From: Angiostrongylus vasorum
Lineage: Eukaryota; Nematoda; Chromadorea; Rhabditida; Metastrongylidae
Assembly (NCBI GenBank): GCA_018806985.1
Contig: JADANN010000460.1
Span: forward strand, 248,001-312,000
Length of the DNA: 64,000 nt
Direction: 5' to 3'
The notes under the pieces were generated by a model. It did not search any database and had not been told where the DNA came from. It saw only the letters and a list, made by a program, of their open reading frames with translations. Positions 63,994 through 64,000 of the stretch are shown piece after piece (position 1 is the stretch's first letter; each line of letters begins with the position of its first letter). The translations under genes were made by a program, and so were the position numbers.

Positions 63994-64000
63994 GTAAGAA

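Overview
The window looks like nuclear DNA of a nematode, most likely a strongylid (hookworm-type, clade V). Evidence: AT-rich background, short exons with GT-AG introns and TTTCAG-like acceptors, a mariner relic, and two RTE-type LINE copies of a kind I know from hookworm genomes. The species cannot be named from sequence alone. All gene models were read by eye from frame, splice signals and phase, with no homology search.

Three gene regions are well or fairly supported. (1) On the + strand, six phase-compatible exons at 16.6-18.8 kb encode the C-terminal ~220 residues of a single-pass membrane protein. Scattered convincing exons from 8.5 to 14.2 kb probably belong to the same gene. (2) On the - strand at 21.0-22.8 kb lies an eight-exon GSK-3/shaggy-family kinase with one GC-AG intron and two one-base frame problems near its 3' end. 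(3) On the + strand at 51.7-57.9 kb, 16 exons in compatible phase encode a 1040-residue Ser/Pro-rich and Lys-rich protein, probably nuclear, of no family I recognise. A CpG-dense block at 46.9-47.2 kb is its likely promoter and 5' exon. A further partial exon runs to the right edge.

Most of the rest is repeats. There is a dying mariner at the left edge, a degenerate RTE LINE on the - strand (40.6-44.0 kb) and a second RTE LINE of another subfamily on the + strand (59.8-63.0 kb). There are also several short families: family A (tRNA-headed SINE), family B (about 380 bp with an RTE-like tail), family C (tRNA-headed SINE with an RTE-like 3' motif), family D (about 300 bp) and family E (elements with inverted ends, including TIR elements). 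Families B and C share a 3' GCTGGG..CCGCACA motif with the + strand RTE, which suggests they are mobilised by it. One family B copy has inserted inside a family A copy. Long stretches between these hold nothing I can support.

I found no operon-like array, CRISPR or clearly novel defence or biosynthetic system. The main leads are the two unrecognised genes, the altered kinase and the LINE/SINE 3'-end sharing.
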